In this document: positions 45,707-53,551 of the stretch, piece by piece
Position numbering within the stretch: position 1 is the stretch's first letter
Layout of the letters: every line of letters starts with the position of its first letter
DNA from: Daejeonella sp. JGW-45
GTDB lineage: Bacteria; Bacteroidota; Bacteroidia; Sphingobacteriales; Sphingobacteriaceae
Assembly (NCBI RefSeq): GCF_029360805.1
Contig: NZ_JARKNC010000008.1
Span: 513,616 to 577,615, forward strand
Direction: 5' to 3'
Length of the DNA: 64,000 bases
Made by a program: the position numbers and the translations under genes
Notes under the pieces: model-generated
Seen by the model: the letters and a program-made list of their open reading frames with translations, nothing else
Database searches by the model: none
Told to the model about the DNA's origin: nothing

Positions 45707-47269
45707 TTATTTAACAGGTTTTAATAATACATCCTGGTAGGTATGATCTGAGTCGGGATCAATGATCTTCATTTTGATCTGATCTACCGAACCGTCAGGA
45801 TTAAGTGAGAATGTGACGTAGGCATCACCTTTAAGGCTCTTGTTCTTCAATGTTGATATAAAGGTGTTATACTGGTAATACTTAAGCTCTCCGTTAAAAT
45901 GTGGAAGGTCCTTAAACTCCATGCTCATCCCATCGCCGGAAGGCTTCAACGTTACATCTCCGTACACGGCATCCCTATACTCACCTGCCAGCTTGCTATT
46001 CGACAGATCAAATTTACCGGTTGTATCTGCCGGAACAAGATTTTTTTGCTGAGATTCCTTTAATCTTGCAAAGGCCCGGTCCTGCTCGCCTTTAAATGCG
46101 CCGATCCAGTCAAACTTGTCGTTTTTAGCATAAAAATCAAGCACATGATAGATGATAGCCCAATATGCGGCGGTTGATTCCTGGTTAGTAAATACCGTTA
46201 TTCCGAGGTTCAGGTCAGGAACCATAGCTACCTGTGAAACAAAACCGGCAAGTTTGCCGCCGTGACCAACAACCTTATATTTCTGGTAGTTATACACGCG
46301 GAAGCCAAGCGCATAGCCCCAGAAATCCATTTGCGAAGGTTTTAATGCCGGCGCAACCCTGCTGATGGGGATCGGCCGGACAATATTCCAGAGCTGCCTT
46401 GTTGTTACAGGCTTAAATAGCCGGCCACCGCCTGGTGTACGCCCCGAATCCAGTTGGGTGATCATCCAGTTCGAAATATCGCTGGCATTAGACAGGATCC
46501 CGCCCGCGGGATTGCTTGCGTCGCCGGTATTCTGCTCCAGGAAATCATCAACAAGTGTGATTTTGCCGTTTAAGCGGTTGTGTGCAAATGAAATATTAGG
46601 TTGTGAGCCAAACTCCGAGTAACGCGAAACACTGCCCGGCATTCCCACTTTATCAAATATTCTCGTCTTGACAAAATCTTCCCATTCCAGCCCGCTTACG
46701 GTCTTTATTATTTCACCGCATGCGAGATACAGGATATTATCATACGCATAGGTGCTTCTGAAATCATACACCAGGGGAAGTTTCTGAACTTTCTCCAAAA
46801 TTTCGCGGCGGGTAAAGGTCGATGGGGGGAAAAGCATCAGATCACCTGAGTAAGCCAGCAAACCGCTCTGGTGAACCAAAAGATCTTTTACCGTAAGATT
46901 GGTGGTAATATAATTATCGGCCATCTTAAACCAGGGCAAATGCTGGATAACACGGTCATCCCATTTAAGCTTTCCCTCTTCTACAAGCAGGGCAAGGGCT
47001 GTCCCCGTGAATGCTTTTGAATTGGACGCAATTGAAAAAAGCGTATTGCCGTCTACTCTATCATCCGTTCCTATCTTTTTTACACCATAGCCCTTTGCCA
47101 GTAATACCTGTCCATCTTTAACTATGGATACACTTAAGCCGGGCACCTCAAAAATATTAATGACTTTTTCAATGTACTTGTCCAGCCCGGGCGGCAGACC
47201 GGTCTGCGATTTCGCTGATACGGATATTAAAAGACAAAGAATTAAAGCTGGAATATATCTTAGAGACAT
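45707..47269 (-). CDS. Serine hydrolase, beta-lactamase fold with DUF3471 tail, exported
   Basis: The 520-residue protein has a signal peptide (YIPALILCLLISVSAKSQ). S-x-x-K is SNSK (in IASNSKAFTGTAL), Y-x-N is YDN, and the third motif is GHGGKLAG. A C-terminal beta domain from about residue 410 fits DUF3471. Such proteins cleave peptides or esters containing D-amino acids outside the cytosol; the true substrate is unknown. It is the first gene of the run leading to the DgcN/DgcA-like pair, so it may supply the substrate. Confidence 0.87.
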   Translation of the reverse strand: MSLRYIPALILCLLISVSAKSQTGLPPGLDKYIEKVINIFEVPGLSVSIVKDGQVLLAKGYGVKKIGTDDRVDGNTLFSIASNSKAFTGTALALLVEEGKLKWDDRVIQHLPWFKMADNYITTNLTVKDLLVHQSGLLAYSGDLMLFPPSTFTRREILEKVQKLPLVYDFRSTYAYDNILYLACGEIIKTVSGLEWEDFVKTRIFDKVGMPGSVSRYSEFGSQPNISFAHNRLNGKITLVDDFLEQNTGDASNPAGGILSNASDISNWMITQLDSGRTPGGGRLFKPVTTRQLWNIVRPIPISRVAPALKPSQMDFWGYALGFRVYNYQKYKVVGHGGKLAGFVSQVAMVPDLNLGITVFTNQESTAAYWAIIYHVLDFYAKNDKFDWIGAFKGEQDRAFARLKESQQKNLVPADTTGKFDLSNSKLAGEYRDAVYGDVTLKPSGDGMSMEFKDLPHFNGELKYYQYNTFISTLKNKSLKGDAYVTFSLNPDGSVDQIKMKIIDPDSDHTYQDVLLKPVK

Positions 47270-47428
47270 AAGGATTACATTAATTACATGACCGGGCTGG
47301 TTCGCTTCTTCCCGCTTTCTAAAGTAATGTTTTAATTATAATTTTGATCCCCAAAAAGCCCGGGCACTTATTCTGCAAATATCATATTGCCTTAATTGGA
47401 AAGCATAATGTATTATTAAATCTCAGCC

Positions 47429-47881
47429 TTAAATCTTTTTGACCCTCACGGCCGTCATACCCTTCTGGCCCGGCTCAATTTCGAAAGTTACTTTGTCATT
47501 TTCGCCAACTGCTTCCGTCAATTCATTTATATGAACAAATATGCTTTCCTGGGTTTCTGAGTCCCTGATAAATCCATAACCTTTGGATTCGTTAAAGAAA
47601 GTTACCTTTCCTTTCCGGATAAGGTCGCCCGGCTGGATAGCCTCTTGTTTGGGAATAGCTATCTGTATGTCCTCTGTGTTGATCGTCTTTTTCTTTGCAG
47701 GATCCGGCGGAGTTGACGTAATGTTCCCATTCTCGTCCACGTAAGCCATCATCTCGTCAAGGGTTTTCCCCTTTACTGCATTATCTTTCCGCTCTTCTGC
47801 CTTTTCCCGCTTTTCTTTCTGCTTCTTTAATCTCTTTTTTTCTTTTTCTTTTTTGTTGAATGTCTCTGTTGATCTGGCCAT
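47429..47881 (-). CDS. Cold-shock domain protein with charged N-terminal extension
   Basis: The 150-residue protein ends in a cold-shock domain (residues ~88-150) with RNP1 KGYGFIR and RNP2 IFVHI. The first 35 residues are almost purely Lys, Glu and Arg (KKEKEKKRLKKQKEKREKAE), followed by a conserved-looking TLDEMMAYVDENGNITSTPP segment. The charged start may form a helix that binds RNA or ribosomes. This layout is known in Bacteroidota but not explained. It lies downstream (185 bp) of the short cold-shock gene on the same strand, with a terminator between them. Confidence 0.88.
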   Translation of the reverse strand: MARSTETFNKKEKEKKRLKKQKEKREKAEERKDNAVKGKTLDEMMAYVDENGNITSTPPDPAKKKTINTEDIQIAIPKQEAIQPGDLIRKGKVTFFNESKGYGFIRDSETQESIFVHINELTEAVGENDKVTFEIEPGQKGMTAVRVKKI

Positions 47882-47952
47882 AGTTTAATTTAACAGTCTT
47901 TTTTTAGTTAATAATTGTATTTACTCTACCGTGGAAAAGAAATACATCAATA

Positions 47953-47983
47953 AAAAAGCATCCTCCAAAAAGGAGAATGCTTC
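47953..47983 (-). terminator. Terminator of the short cold-shock gene
   Basis: GCATCCTCC pairs with GGAGAATGC (one mismatch) over a 5-nt loop; six T follow on the minus strand. Confidence 0.8.
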
Positions 47984-48004
47984 ACGAAATAATTATATAG
48001 TATA

Positions 48005-48196
48005 CTAAGCTACTTTTACATTTACCGCGTTAAGCCCTTTCCGGCCTTCTTCTACATCGTATTGAACGGTATCATTCTCGCGAATGTTGTCAATCAGACC
48101 TGAAGTGTGTACAAAGATTTCACTTCCACCATCGTTAGGTGTAATAAATCCGAAACCTTTAGTTTCATTAAAAAATTTTACTGTTCCTTGTTGCAT
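48005..48196 (-). CDS. Cold-shock protein, CspA family
   Basis: The ATG at 48196 gives 63 residues starting [18 protein letters not shown], with RNP1 KGFGFIT and RNP2 IFVHT. It is the usual length of a CspA-type RNA chaperone. It differs from the copy at 1350 at many surface positions, so the two are paralogues and not a recent duplication. The upstream 270 bp, shared with the divergent exporter gene, may include a 5' leader; no consensus promoter was found. Confidence 0.94.
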   Translation of the reverse strand: MQQGTVKFFNETKGFGFITPNDGGSEIFVHTSGLIDNIRENDTVQYDVEEGRKGLNAVNVKVA

Positions 48197-48466
48197 TATA
48201 TTGTGTTTAATAAGTCGGCAAGATACGCATAAAATCCTTAATATTCTAATTTCCAGCAAGAAACACTGATAAATTAACTGGTCGCGTTGAGCAGAAGCAC
48301 ATTTTTATTGGCACCCCGCTATGCAGAAACCAGATTCGGATGCAAAAAATAATGCCTGTCAGTACCCGATTGAGATCCACTCTGTTTAATTTCCTTGTAT
48401 GCTCCCTTGCAAGATGTGGATCTGTAGTGCCAGCAGAATTTCTTAAGTTTACGGCGATAAGTCCTC

Positions 48467-49348
48467 ATGACAATCCTGAAAATTCCGAACATTCCCCCAG
48501 TAGCCGCCGTGTTATTAGCCATTGTGAGCGTTCAAGGCGGGGCCGCGATTGCTAAAAGCATCTTTCCTGTATTGGGAGCTGTAACAACTGCAACGTTCAG
48601 GATCGGGTTATCAGCCCTGTTTCTTCTTTTTATGTTCAGGCCGCAACTAGATAAGCTAAGCTCTGCACAATGGAAAGCCGTAATACCCTTCGGACTCTCT
48701 CTGGGTGCGATGAATCTTATTTTCTATTTATCGATCGAACGAATTCCTGTAGGACTGGCTGTAACGCTGGAGTTCATCGGTCCCCTCCTGCTCGCAGTGT
48801 TTAGTTCAAGGCGTGCATCTGATTTTGTATGGATCTTAATTGCCGCAGCTGGCATTGCGCTGATAGCTCCCTGGAATGAGCATCGCATTGATATTACCGG
48901 TGCTTTACTTGCTCTGTTAGCTGGCGGGTTCTGGGCGGCCTACATCCTGCTTGGAGGCAAAGTCTCCAAAATAATGGATGGCAATCAGGCCGTGGCCGTC
49001 GGGATGATATTTGCAAGCCTGCTCGTTATGCCCTTTGGCTTTACTTCGCCCGGTTTGCAGAACTTTACCCCGGGTTTGATCTTCGCCCTATGTGCTATCG
49101 CCATATTATCAAGTGCCATTCCATTCCTGCTTGAGATGAATGCCTTAAAAGTATTGCCGGCTCAAACCTTCAGTATCCTGATGAGTATGGAACCGGCAAT
49201 AGCCGCATTATCGGCAATGGTATTCCTGGGAGAACACCTTAAGATCAATGAATGGCTGGCGATAGCTTTGGTGATCTCAGCCAGCGCCGGCGCTGCGCTC
49301 ACTAAAAGACGGAATGACAAAAAAGCCGAAACACAAATCCCCCACTAA
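48467..49348 (+). CDS. EamA-family inner-membrane exporter, RhtA-like
   Basis: The 293-residue protein has ten predicted membrane helices in two EamA repeats (first GGAAIAKSIFPVLGAVTTAT, second LLALLAGGFWAAYILLGGKV). AMNLIFYLSIERIPVGLAVT and SILMSMEPAIAALSAMVFLGE are characteristic of the RhtA group that exports threonine and homoserine in E. coli. The substrate here is inferred. It is convergent with the DJ-1 gene, and a heptamer repeat separates them. Confidence 0.85.
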   Translation: MTILKIPNIPPVAAVLLAIVSVQGGAAIAKSIFPVLGAVTTATFRIGLSALFLLFMFRPQLDKLSSAQWKAVIPFGLSLGAMNLIFYLSIERIPVGLAVTLEFIGPLLLAVFSSRRASDFVWILIAAAGIALIAPWNEHRIDITGALLALLAGGFWAAYILLGGKVSKIMDGNQAVAVGMIFASLLVMPFGFTSPGLQNFTPGLIFALCAIAILSSAIPFLLEMNALKVLPAQTFSILMSMEPAIAALSAMVFLGEHLKINEWLAIALVISASAGAALTKRRNDKKAETQIPH

Positions 49349-49381
49349 TAATAATACCGGCCACCGAAACCCGCCCTAGCC

Positions 49382-49416
49382 CAACTTTCAACTCTCAACT
49401 TTCAACTTTCAACTTT
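49382..49416. repeat. Heptamer tandem repeat, five units
   Basis: CAACTTT occurs five times in a row (second unit CAACTCT), ending in the stop codon of the DJ-1 gene. A related GTTGTAA repeat lies at the other end of that gene. Confidence 0.8.
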
Positions 49417-49975
49417 AAGAGTGCTGCCCCTCATGCACGCCTTCAGCAAATTCCTCACACATCTTCTTATTGAAGGCAGGAAGGTCACCCGGGTTTCTGC
49501 TGGTTACCAGGCCCTGGTCTACCACCACCGCGCGGTCCACCCATAATGCGCCCGCATTTGCCAGGTCTATCTGAATAGACGGATAGGATGTCATCTCCCT
49601 TCCCCTGACCACGTCGGCGCTGATCAGAGATTGAGGACCGTGACAAATGGCAGCTACCGGTTTACCTGCATCAAAAAAAGCTTTGATAAAAGAAAGCGCC
49701 TCTTCATTCATTCGCAGCTGATCAGGGTTAAATACACCGCCGGGAAGCATCAGGCCATCATATTCATCGGCACTTGCTTCGGAAATATGCTTATCCACAG
49801 CAATCTCGATCGACCACTGATGATCTTTCATAGCCATAACTTTGTCTTTTTGAGGGGATATCACATCAACCGTTGCTCCCGCCTCTTGCAAAGCTTTCCT
49901 CGGACTTGTAAGCTCCGTTTCTTCAAAACCATTCTCTGTAAGAATAGCTATTTTACGATTACTTAAATTAGTCAT
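49415..49975 (-). CDS. DJ-1/PfpI family protein (type 1 glutamine amidotransferase-like)
   Basis: The 186-residue protein has the DJ-1/PfpI fold: KIAILTENGFEETELTSPR with the conserved Glu, GLMLPGGVFNPDQL, and the nucleophile elbow AAICHGPQSL with the Cys followed by His. It resembles YhbO and YfkM, reported to protect cells against oxidative and carbonyl stress. Its exact activity (deglycase, glyoxalase or chaperone) is disputed. The stop codon lies in a heptamer repeat. Confidence 0.9.
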   Translation of the reverse strand: MTNLSNRKIAILTENGFEETELTSPRKALQEAGATVDVISPQKDKVMAMKDHQWSIEIAVDKHISEASADEYDGLMLPGGVFNPDQLRMNEEALSFIKAFFDAGKPVAAICHGPQSLISADVVRGREMTSYPSIQIDLANAGALWVDRAVVVDQGLVTSRNPGDLPAFNKKMCEEFAEGVHEGQHS

Positions 49976-50043
49976 AATGATTTCATTTAAACTGATGAAT
50001 TCTGTCCTAATTTAACAGGAGCGCCCGGAAAGATGTTTTGAAA

Positions 50044-50082
50044 AGTTGTAAGTTGTAAGAACTAAAACTGAAATCATACAAC
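50044..50082. repeat. Short heptamer repeat with imperfect inverted partner
   Basis: AGTTGTA occurs twice at 50044-50057 (with AG after it), with a short complementary ATACAAC near 50076-50082. It lies between the DJ-1 gene start and the next terminator. Confidence 0.4.
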
Positions 50083-50083
50083 A

Positions 50084-50122
50084 AAAAAGCTCAAACATCT
50101 TTGGTGGATGTCTGAGCTTTTT
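50084..50122 (-). terminator. Terminator of the YDxR-repeat protein gene
   Basis: AAAAAGCTCAAACATC pairs with GATGTCTGAGCTTTTT (one mismatch) over a 7-nt loop, with T-runs on both strands, 63 bp beyond the stop codon. Confidence 0.85.
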
Positions 50123-50185
50123 AACAATGTTTGTACATCTAAAAACAGTCAACCTATTTTAGGACGTTACAATGACTTCAGATTT

Positions 50186-50647
50186 TTAGTCGCGGTCCCC
50201 GCGCCCCTTACCTTTTTTTGATTTTCCATATCTGCTGTCGTAGCGACTATCGTATCCATTGTCGTAACGGTCATCGTATCTGTTGTCGTAACGATCATCA
50301 TATCTGTTGTCATACCAGCTGTTCATTTTTTTACGCTGTCCGGGAGGCATGCCGTGGGGATGGCCTTTCTTATATCTATTGCCACCCAGGTAAATTTTAA
50401 CCCGCTCAGCTCTCATTTCATAATGACCCGGTACCCTGCGGCTTCCTATGCCGAAGATTCCGGAAGTACGGTATTCAGGTATCCAAACGCGCCGTTCGCG
50501 AATTTCCCACCTGTAGTCTCCCCGGTTATCACGATAAACCTGGCCGTCGTTGGTAACATAAACAGATTGCGTCTGCCGATACTGCGCTTGCGCATTCATA
50601 GTCCCCGTTGCTGCAAAGAGGGCTACCACTATTAGGATCTTTTTCAT
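50186..50647 (-). CDS. Exported basic protein with Tyr-Asp-x-Arg repeats
   Basis: The 153-residue protein has a signal peptide (KKILIVVALFAATGTMNAQA). The middle (RWEIRERRVWIPEYRTSGIFGIGSRRVPGHY) resembles surface-anchored envelope proteins of this phylum. Residues ~110-140 are tandem YDNRYDDR units. It ends in a Lys/Arg/Gly-rich tail. It may bind acidic polymers or metals in the envelope, but there is no family evidence for this. The gap to the next upstream gene is 88 bp. Confidence 0.75.
   Translation of the reverse strand: MKKILIVVALFAATGTMNAQAQYRQTQSVYVTNDGQVYRDNRGDYRWEIRERRVWIPEYRTSGIFGIGSRRVPGHYEMRAERVKIYLGGNRYKKGHPHGMPPGQRKKMNSWYDNRYDDRYDNRYDDRYDNGYDSRYDSRYGKSKKGKGRGDRD
50227..50313 (-). 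repeat. 24-bp tandem coding repeat (YDNRYDDR units)
   Basis: About three and a half copies of a 24-bp unit encode the Tyr-Asp-x-Arg repeat. Copies differ at one or two bases, so copy number could change by slippage without breaking the frame. Confidence 0.7.
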
Positions 50648-50735
50648 AAAATATGTATTACCATAAGCCTTCGTGGCTTATATATTACATACAATATCAA
50701 CGCCAAAGATGAAGCGGGGATGAAGTTTTAAAAAT

Positions 50736-51323
50736 TTAATTCAGCTTTTGTGCGATCAGGGCAACAGGGATACTGTTTGCCAATTTAATAATATCATCCG
50801 CATAGTTCTCCGTTTTTACGGTGATAAGTGCCGACCCGAGAGGCACCTGTATCTCATAAACCGGATTTGCGGTATCTGAACCCCTTTGAATAAGTGCTTT
50901 GTAGCCGTCAACTTTTATTACTTTCTGATCACCATTTGACCCGGTTCCCAGGAAAGGCAAAGCTAATATGGCGTTGATAGAACTTATCAAAGGAGAATTA
51001 CTAATGATTTCCAGGGATGCCTTTTTATCACCCGCTTCATATTCCCGGTGTATAACAGCTCCTGCAAAACCCGCTGCACCACTTACCTCGTCTTCGGCTA
51101 TCTTCGCATTTAAACCTCCCAATGTTTCCGGCAATATTTTTAAGGTTTCTTTGCCGCTGATAATATCGAGCTCCTGCAGCATCTGCTGCATAGCAAAACG
51201 TGAACCTTCCAGGTTACCTGAGCTGTACGACTGCCGGGCAGTCTGAATGTTTGCATTGAAGTCCTGCCCGCTGGCAATATAGCTCAATGCCAGGCCCATA
51301 AGGGTTAATGTTAACTTTCTCAT
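50736..51323 (-). CDS. Exported protein, paralogue of the next upstream gene, unknown function
   Basis: The 195-residue protein has a signal peptide (RKLTLTLMGLALSYIASGQ). Its body aligns with the C-terminal 180 residues of the protein encoded at 51328: both have SRxAxQQxLxxxE, then LKxLPETxxGL, a mid-region ISNSPLISSIN/IANNSMLSAIN and a final set of strands. I know no characterised family. The genes are 4 bp apart, so they are co-expressed and may form a complex in the envelope. Confidence 0.75.
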   Translation of the reverse strand: MRKLTLTLMGLALSYIASGQDFNANIQTARQSYSSGNLEGSRFAMQQMLQELDIISGKETLKILPETLGGLNAKIAEDEVSGAAGFAGAVIHREYEAGDKKASLEIISNSPLISSINAILALPFLGTGSNGDQKVIKVDGYKALIQRGSDTANPVYEIQVPLGSALITVKTENYADDIIKLANSIPVALIAQKLN

Positions 51324-51327
51324 TTTT

Positions 51328-52161
51328 TTATTTTTCGCCTAAAGTTCTTTTAATTTCATCAATATTAAACTGGCTCACTGCAGCGACCATCTCCTGTTCA
51401 TTGGCAAAATTGATCCCCTCATAGGTAAGCAGCGACGATTGGCCAAGCGGTATACTTACCTTATATCCGCTTGATGCATCATACTCTATAATCGCCTTTT
51501 GACCTTTGATCATAATTTGCTTCCATTTCTGCTCACCGTTAGTAGAGGTCTGTGCATAAGCGCCGTTAACAATAAATTGATTTATTGCAGATAACATACT
51601 GTTATTAGCTATCGCGAACTTGAACTGCCTGCTATCCGATTGGTAGGTGCGCTGAATATTCAGTCCGGCCCATCCCCATCCTGAGCTGGATACCTGATCC
51701 TGATTTGCTTCCCTGGCCAGCCCTGCTACAGTTTCGGGGAGCGACTTCAAAAGCTTGTTGCCAATTTCCATTTCGACTCCCAGTATTGCCTGCTGTATCG
51801 CATAACGGGAATCACCATAATTCTGAGCTTTAAAAGCAGTTTCCGCACTGTTCAGGTTTTCTTTTACATCCGGGGGCGTCGTTACCAATCCGGCGCCCTG
51901 GGTGTTTCGCATCCGTCCGCTGCTGCTTCCCGCAGCCGGCGACCCGGAACCGGTGTTCGTTCCCGAAGGACTTGCCGTGCTGCCATCAGAAGAGCTTTGT
52001 CCGTCTCCGCCGATCAGCTTATCGGTTTTCTGCTCGATCTTTTTGTCGATCACTTTCTCAGCAGCGTCGGCGGCCTTCTGCTGAAGTTTTTTCAAAAACT
52101 GCGCATTTGCAGAAGCCTGGAATAGCAGGATGATGCCCAGGCTTATAAATACTTTTTTCAT
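51328..52161 (-). CDS. Exported protein with Ser/Gly linker, paralogue of the downstream gene
   Basis: The ATG at 52161 gives 277 residues beginning with a signal peptide (KKVFISLGIILLFQASANAQ). A Lys/Gln/Asp-rich helical stretch (LKKLQQKAADAAEKVIDKKI) and a Ser/Gly/Thr linker (residues ~65-90) precede a ~170-residue domain shared with the neighbour at 50736 (SRYAIQQAILGVE, LKSLPETVAGL). The pair looks like a duplication in which this copy gained a linker. Function unknown. Confidence 0.75.
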   Translation of the reverse strand: MKKVFISLGIILLFQASANAQFLKKLQQKAADAAEKVIDKKIEQKTDKLIGGDGQSSSDGSTASPSGTNTGSGSPAAGSSSGRMRNTQGAGLVTTPPDVKENLNSAETAFKAQNYGDSRYAIQQAILGVEMEIGNKLLKSLPETVAGLAREANQDQVSSSGWGWAGLNIQRTYQSDSRQFKFAIANNSMLSAINQFIVNGAYAQTSTNGEQKWKQIMIKGQKAIIEYDASSGYKVSIPLGQSSLLTYEGINFANEQEMVAAVSQFNIDEIKRTLGEK

Positions 52162-52386
52162 TTTATTTTTTGTTTTGGTAGAGTCGGTTAAGCTCATTTT
52201 CTCCTAAGTTTAGCTTAACCAGTTTTCGTCTTTTATTAAAGTTAAAAATTATTAATTTTTGAAATGTATTTCTTCGCGGAAAATCCGTTGAACTGCATTT
52301 TTCGTATTTAGATAATATGGCAGCTTTTTTGTTACGCATTAGTATAATATGACCAGTGACAGAAACTAATTTTATTCATTATTACG

Positions 52387-52560
52387 ATGCTAAAGAAAAG
52401 AAACACACCAAAAAAAACAGCGGTCAGCGAGGAAATTGAAACTTCTGTAAATGACGAATTACTTCGTATCAGGCGCGAGAGAGTTAATGAAGCCATCGAA
52501 ATCGTAGGCTACGACCCGGTTAAGATCGAACAGTACCTGAACCGCAAGCACGTAGCTTAA
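52387..52560 (+). CDS. Small 57-residue protein, unknown function
   Basis: This frame runs from ATG at 52387 to TAA at 52560. The product is hydrophilic: a Lys/Arg-rich start (LKKRNTPKKTAVSEEIETS), then a helical part with INxxIEIVGYDPVKIEQYL-like composition (residues ~32-54), ending NRKHVA. It has no signal peptide. Codon use looks normal and the opposite frame at 52459-52815 is not protein-like. A small cytosolic regulator is possible; no family was recognised. Confidence 0.5.
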   Translation: MLKKRNTPKKTAVSEEIETSVNDELLRIRRERVNEAIEIVGYDPVKIEQYLNRKHVA

Positions 52561-52666
52561 GGAACAGTCCCGTATTCTGAATTCCTTTCCGAACTGTGTG
52601 AAAGCATTTTGTTCTAAATTTATTGTTTTTATATTTATTCCTCGTCTGGGAACAGGCACCGGATAA

Positions 52667-53416
52667 ATGCATAGAATCATTTTAAAGTTAACGCTGGCTC
52701 TCGTTATTTTTCTGTCTTTCACCTCTGCTGCTGCCCAAACCAATAGCCTGCCAGCCGACACCTCCCGTGTACGCAAGAAAACAGGCAAGTTCACCCTCAC
52801 CAACCTCTTCAACACCGGGAGTATGTATTATTTCACCGGAGTAGTTTCCGACCATAAGCCCTCGTTTGATATGCGCTTGACCTATGATAATACGCGGGGG
52901 AATTGGGGAGCGCTGCTGTTTAAATCATTCGAACTCGTAGAGCACAACGCACCATTTAATTATGCACTGGTGGTACTCAACAAACGCTATTTCATAGGAC
53001 CGCGTATCATGATCAGTCCACAGGCTGGGGCACAGCTAAACCAGATAGGGACTATTGCAGGCGAGGGTACTGATTTTCTGACCAACCTGACTATCTCCTA
53101 CCGCTTTGCTAAAAACCTTTCGATCAGCAATGATGCAGTAATGCAGAACCTGGCGTTAACCAACCGGGCCAATTGGACAAACCGCATCAAAGTTCAATAT
53201 CAGAAAGCAAGTTTTGTCGCATCCGCCTCCATTTGGGACCGCAACCGCATCTTCGGTAATCCTGGCTATTTAGCAGCCGGCACCTTCCTAGCCTATAGCG
53301 GGATTAAGCTTTCTTCGAATATGAACCTCGTAATGACTTTCTCCCAGATTGAAATAATCAGCGCAGACACCCCCAGGAAAAGCGGCATGATGTTATCCGC
53401 AGGAGTGGCTTTTTGA
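52667..53416 (+). CDS. Exported probable outer-membrane beta-barrel protein
   Basis: The 249-residue protein has a signal peptide (RIILKLTLALVIFLSFTSAAAQ). The rest alternates hydrophobic and polar residues in short strands (FTLTNLFNTGSMYYFTGVV, LTYDNTRGNWGALLFKSFEL, NLTISYRFAKNLSISND) and ends in VAF with a terminal Phe, all typical of outer-membrane barrels. No family was recognised, so this is a structural guess. It stands alone, followed by an inverted repeat. Confidence 0.6.
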   Translation: MHRIILKLTLALVIFLSFTSAAAQTNSLPADTSRVRKKTGKFTLTNLFNTGSMYYFTGVVSDHKPSFDMRLTYDNTRGNWGALLFKSFELVEHNAPFNYALVVLNKRYFIGPRIMISPQAGAQLNQIGTIAGEGTDFLTNLTISYRFAKNLSISNDAVMQNLALTNRANWTNRIKVQYQKASFVASASIWDRNRIFGNPGYLAAGTFLAYSGIKLSSNMNLVMTFSQIEIISADTPRKSGMMLSAGVAF

Positions 53417-53533
53417 GTGATACGTTGTAAGTTTTACGTTGTAAGTTTACTAAACGCCGTACCAGCTTGGCAGGAGCCGGAAGTTAAAACAATAGAGTTT
53501 ATCCGCCCAGACGTATAACTTATAACGTATCAC
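53417..53533. repeat. Inverted repeat with 23-bp arms between the barrel protein and MATE genes
   Basis: The arm at 53417-53439 (starting GTGATACGTTGTAAG) and the complement of 53511-53533 match at 21 of 23 positions, with 71 bp between. A partial second copy of the left arm follows at once. It could act as a terminator for the two convergent genes. Confidence 0.65.
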
Positions 53534-53551
53534 GTACAACTTAAAACCTCC

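Noticed and set aside
52459..52815. Minus-strand frame of 118 codons
   Set aside because: It overlaps the better 57-codon plus-strand gene and the start of the barrel protein, with no domain or signal.
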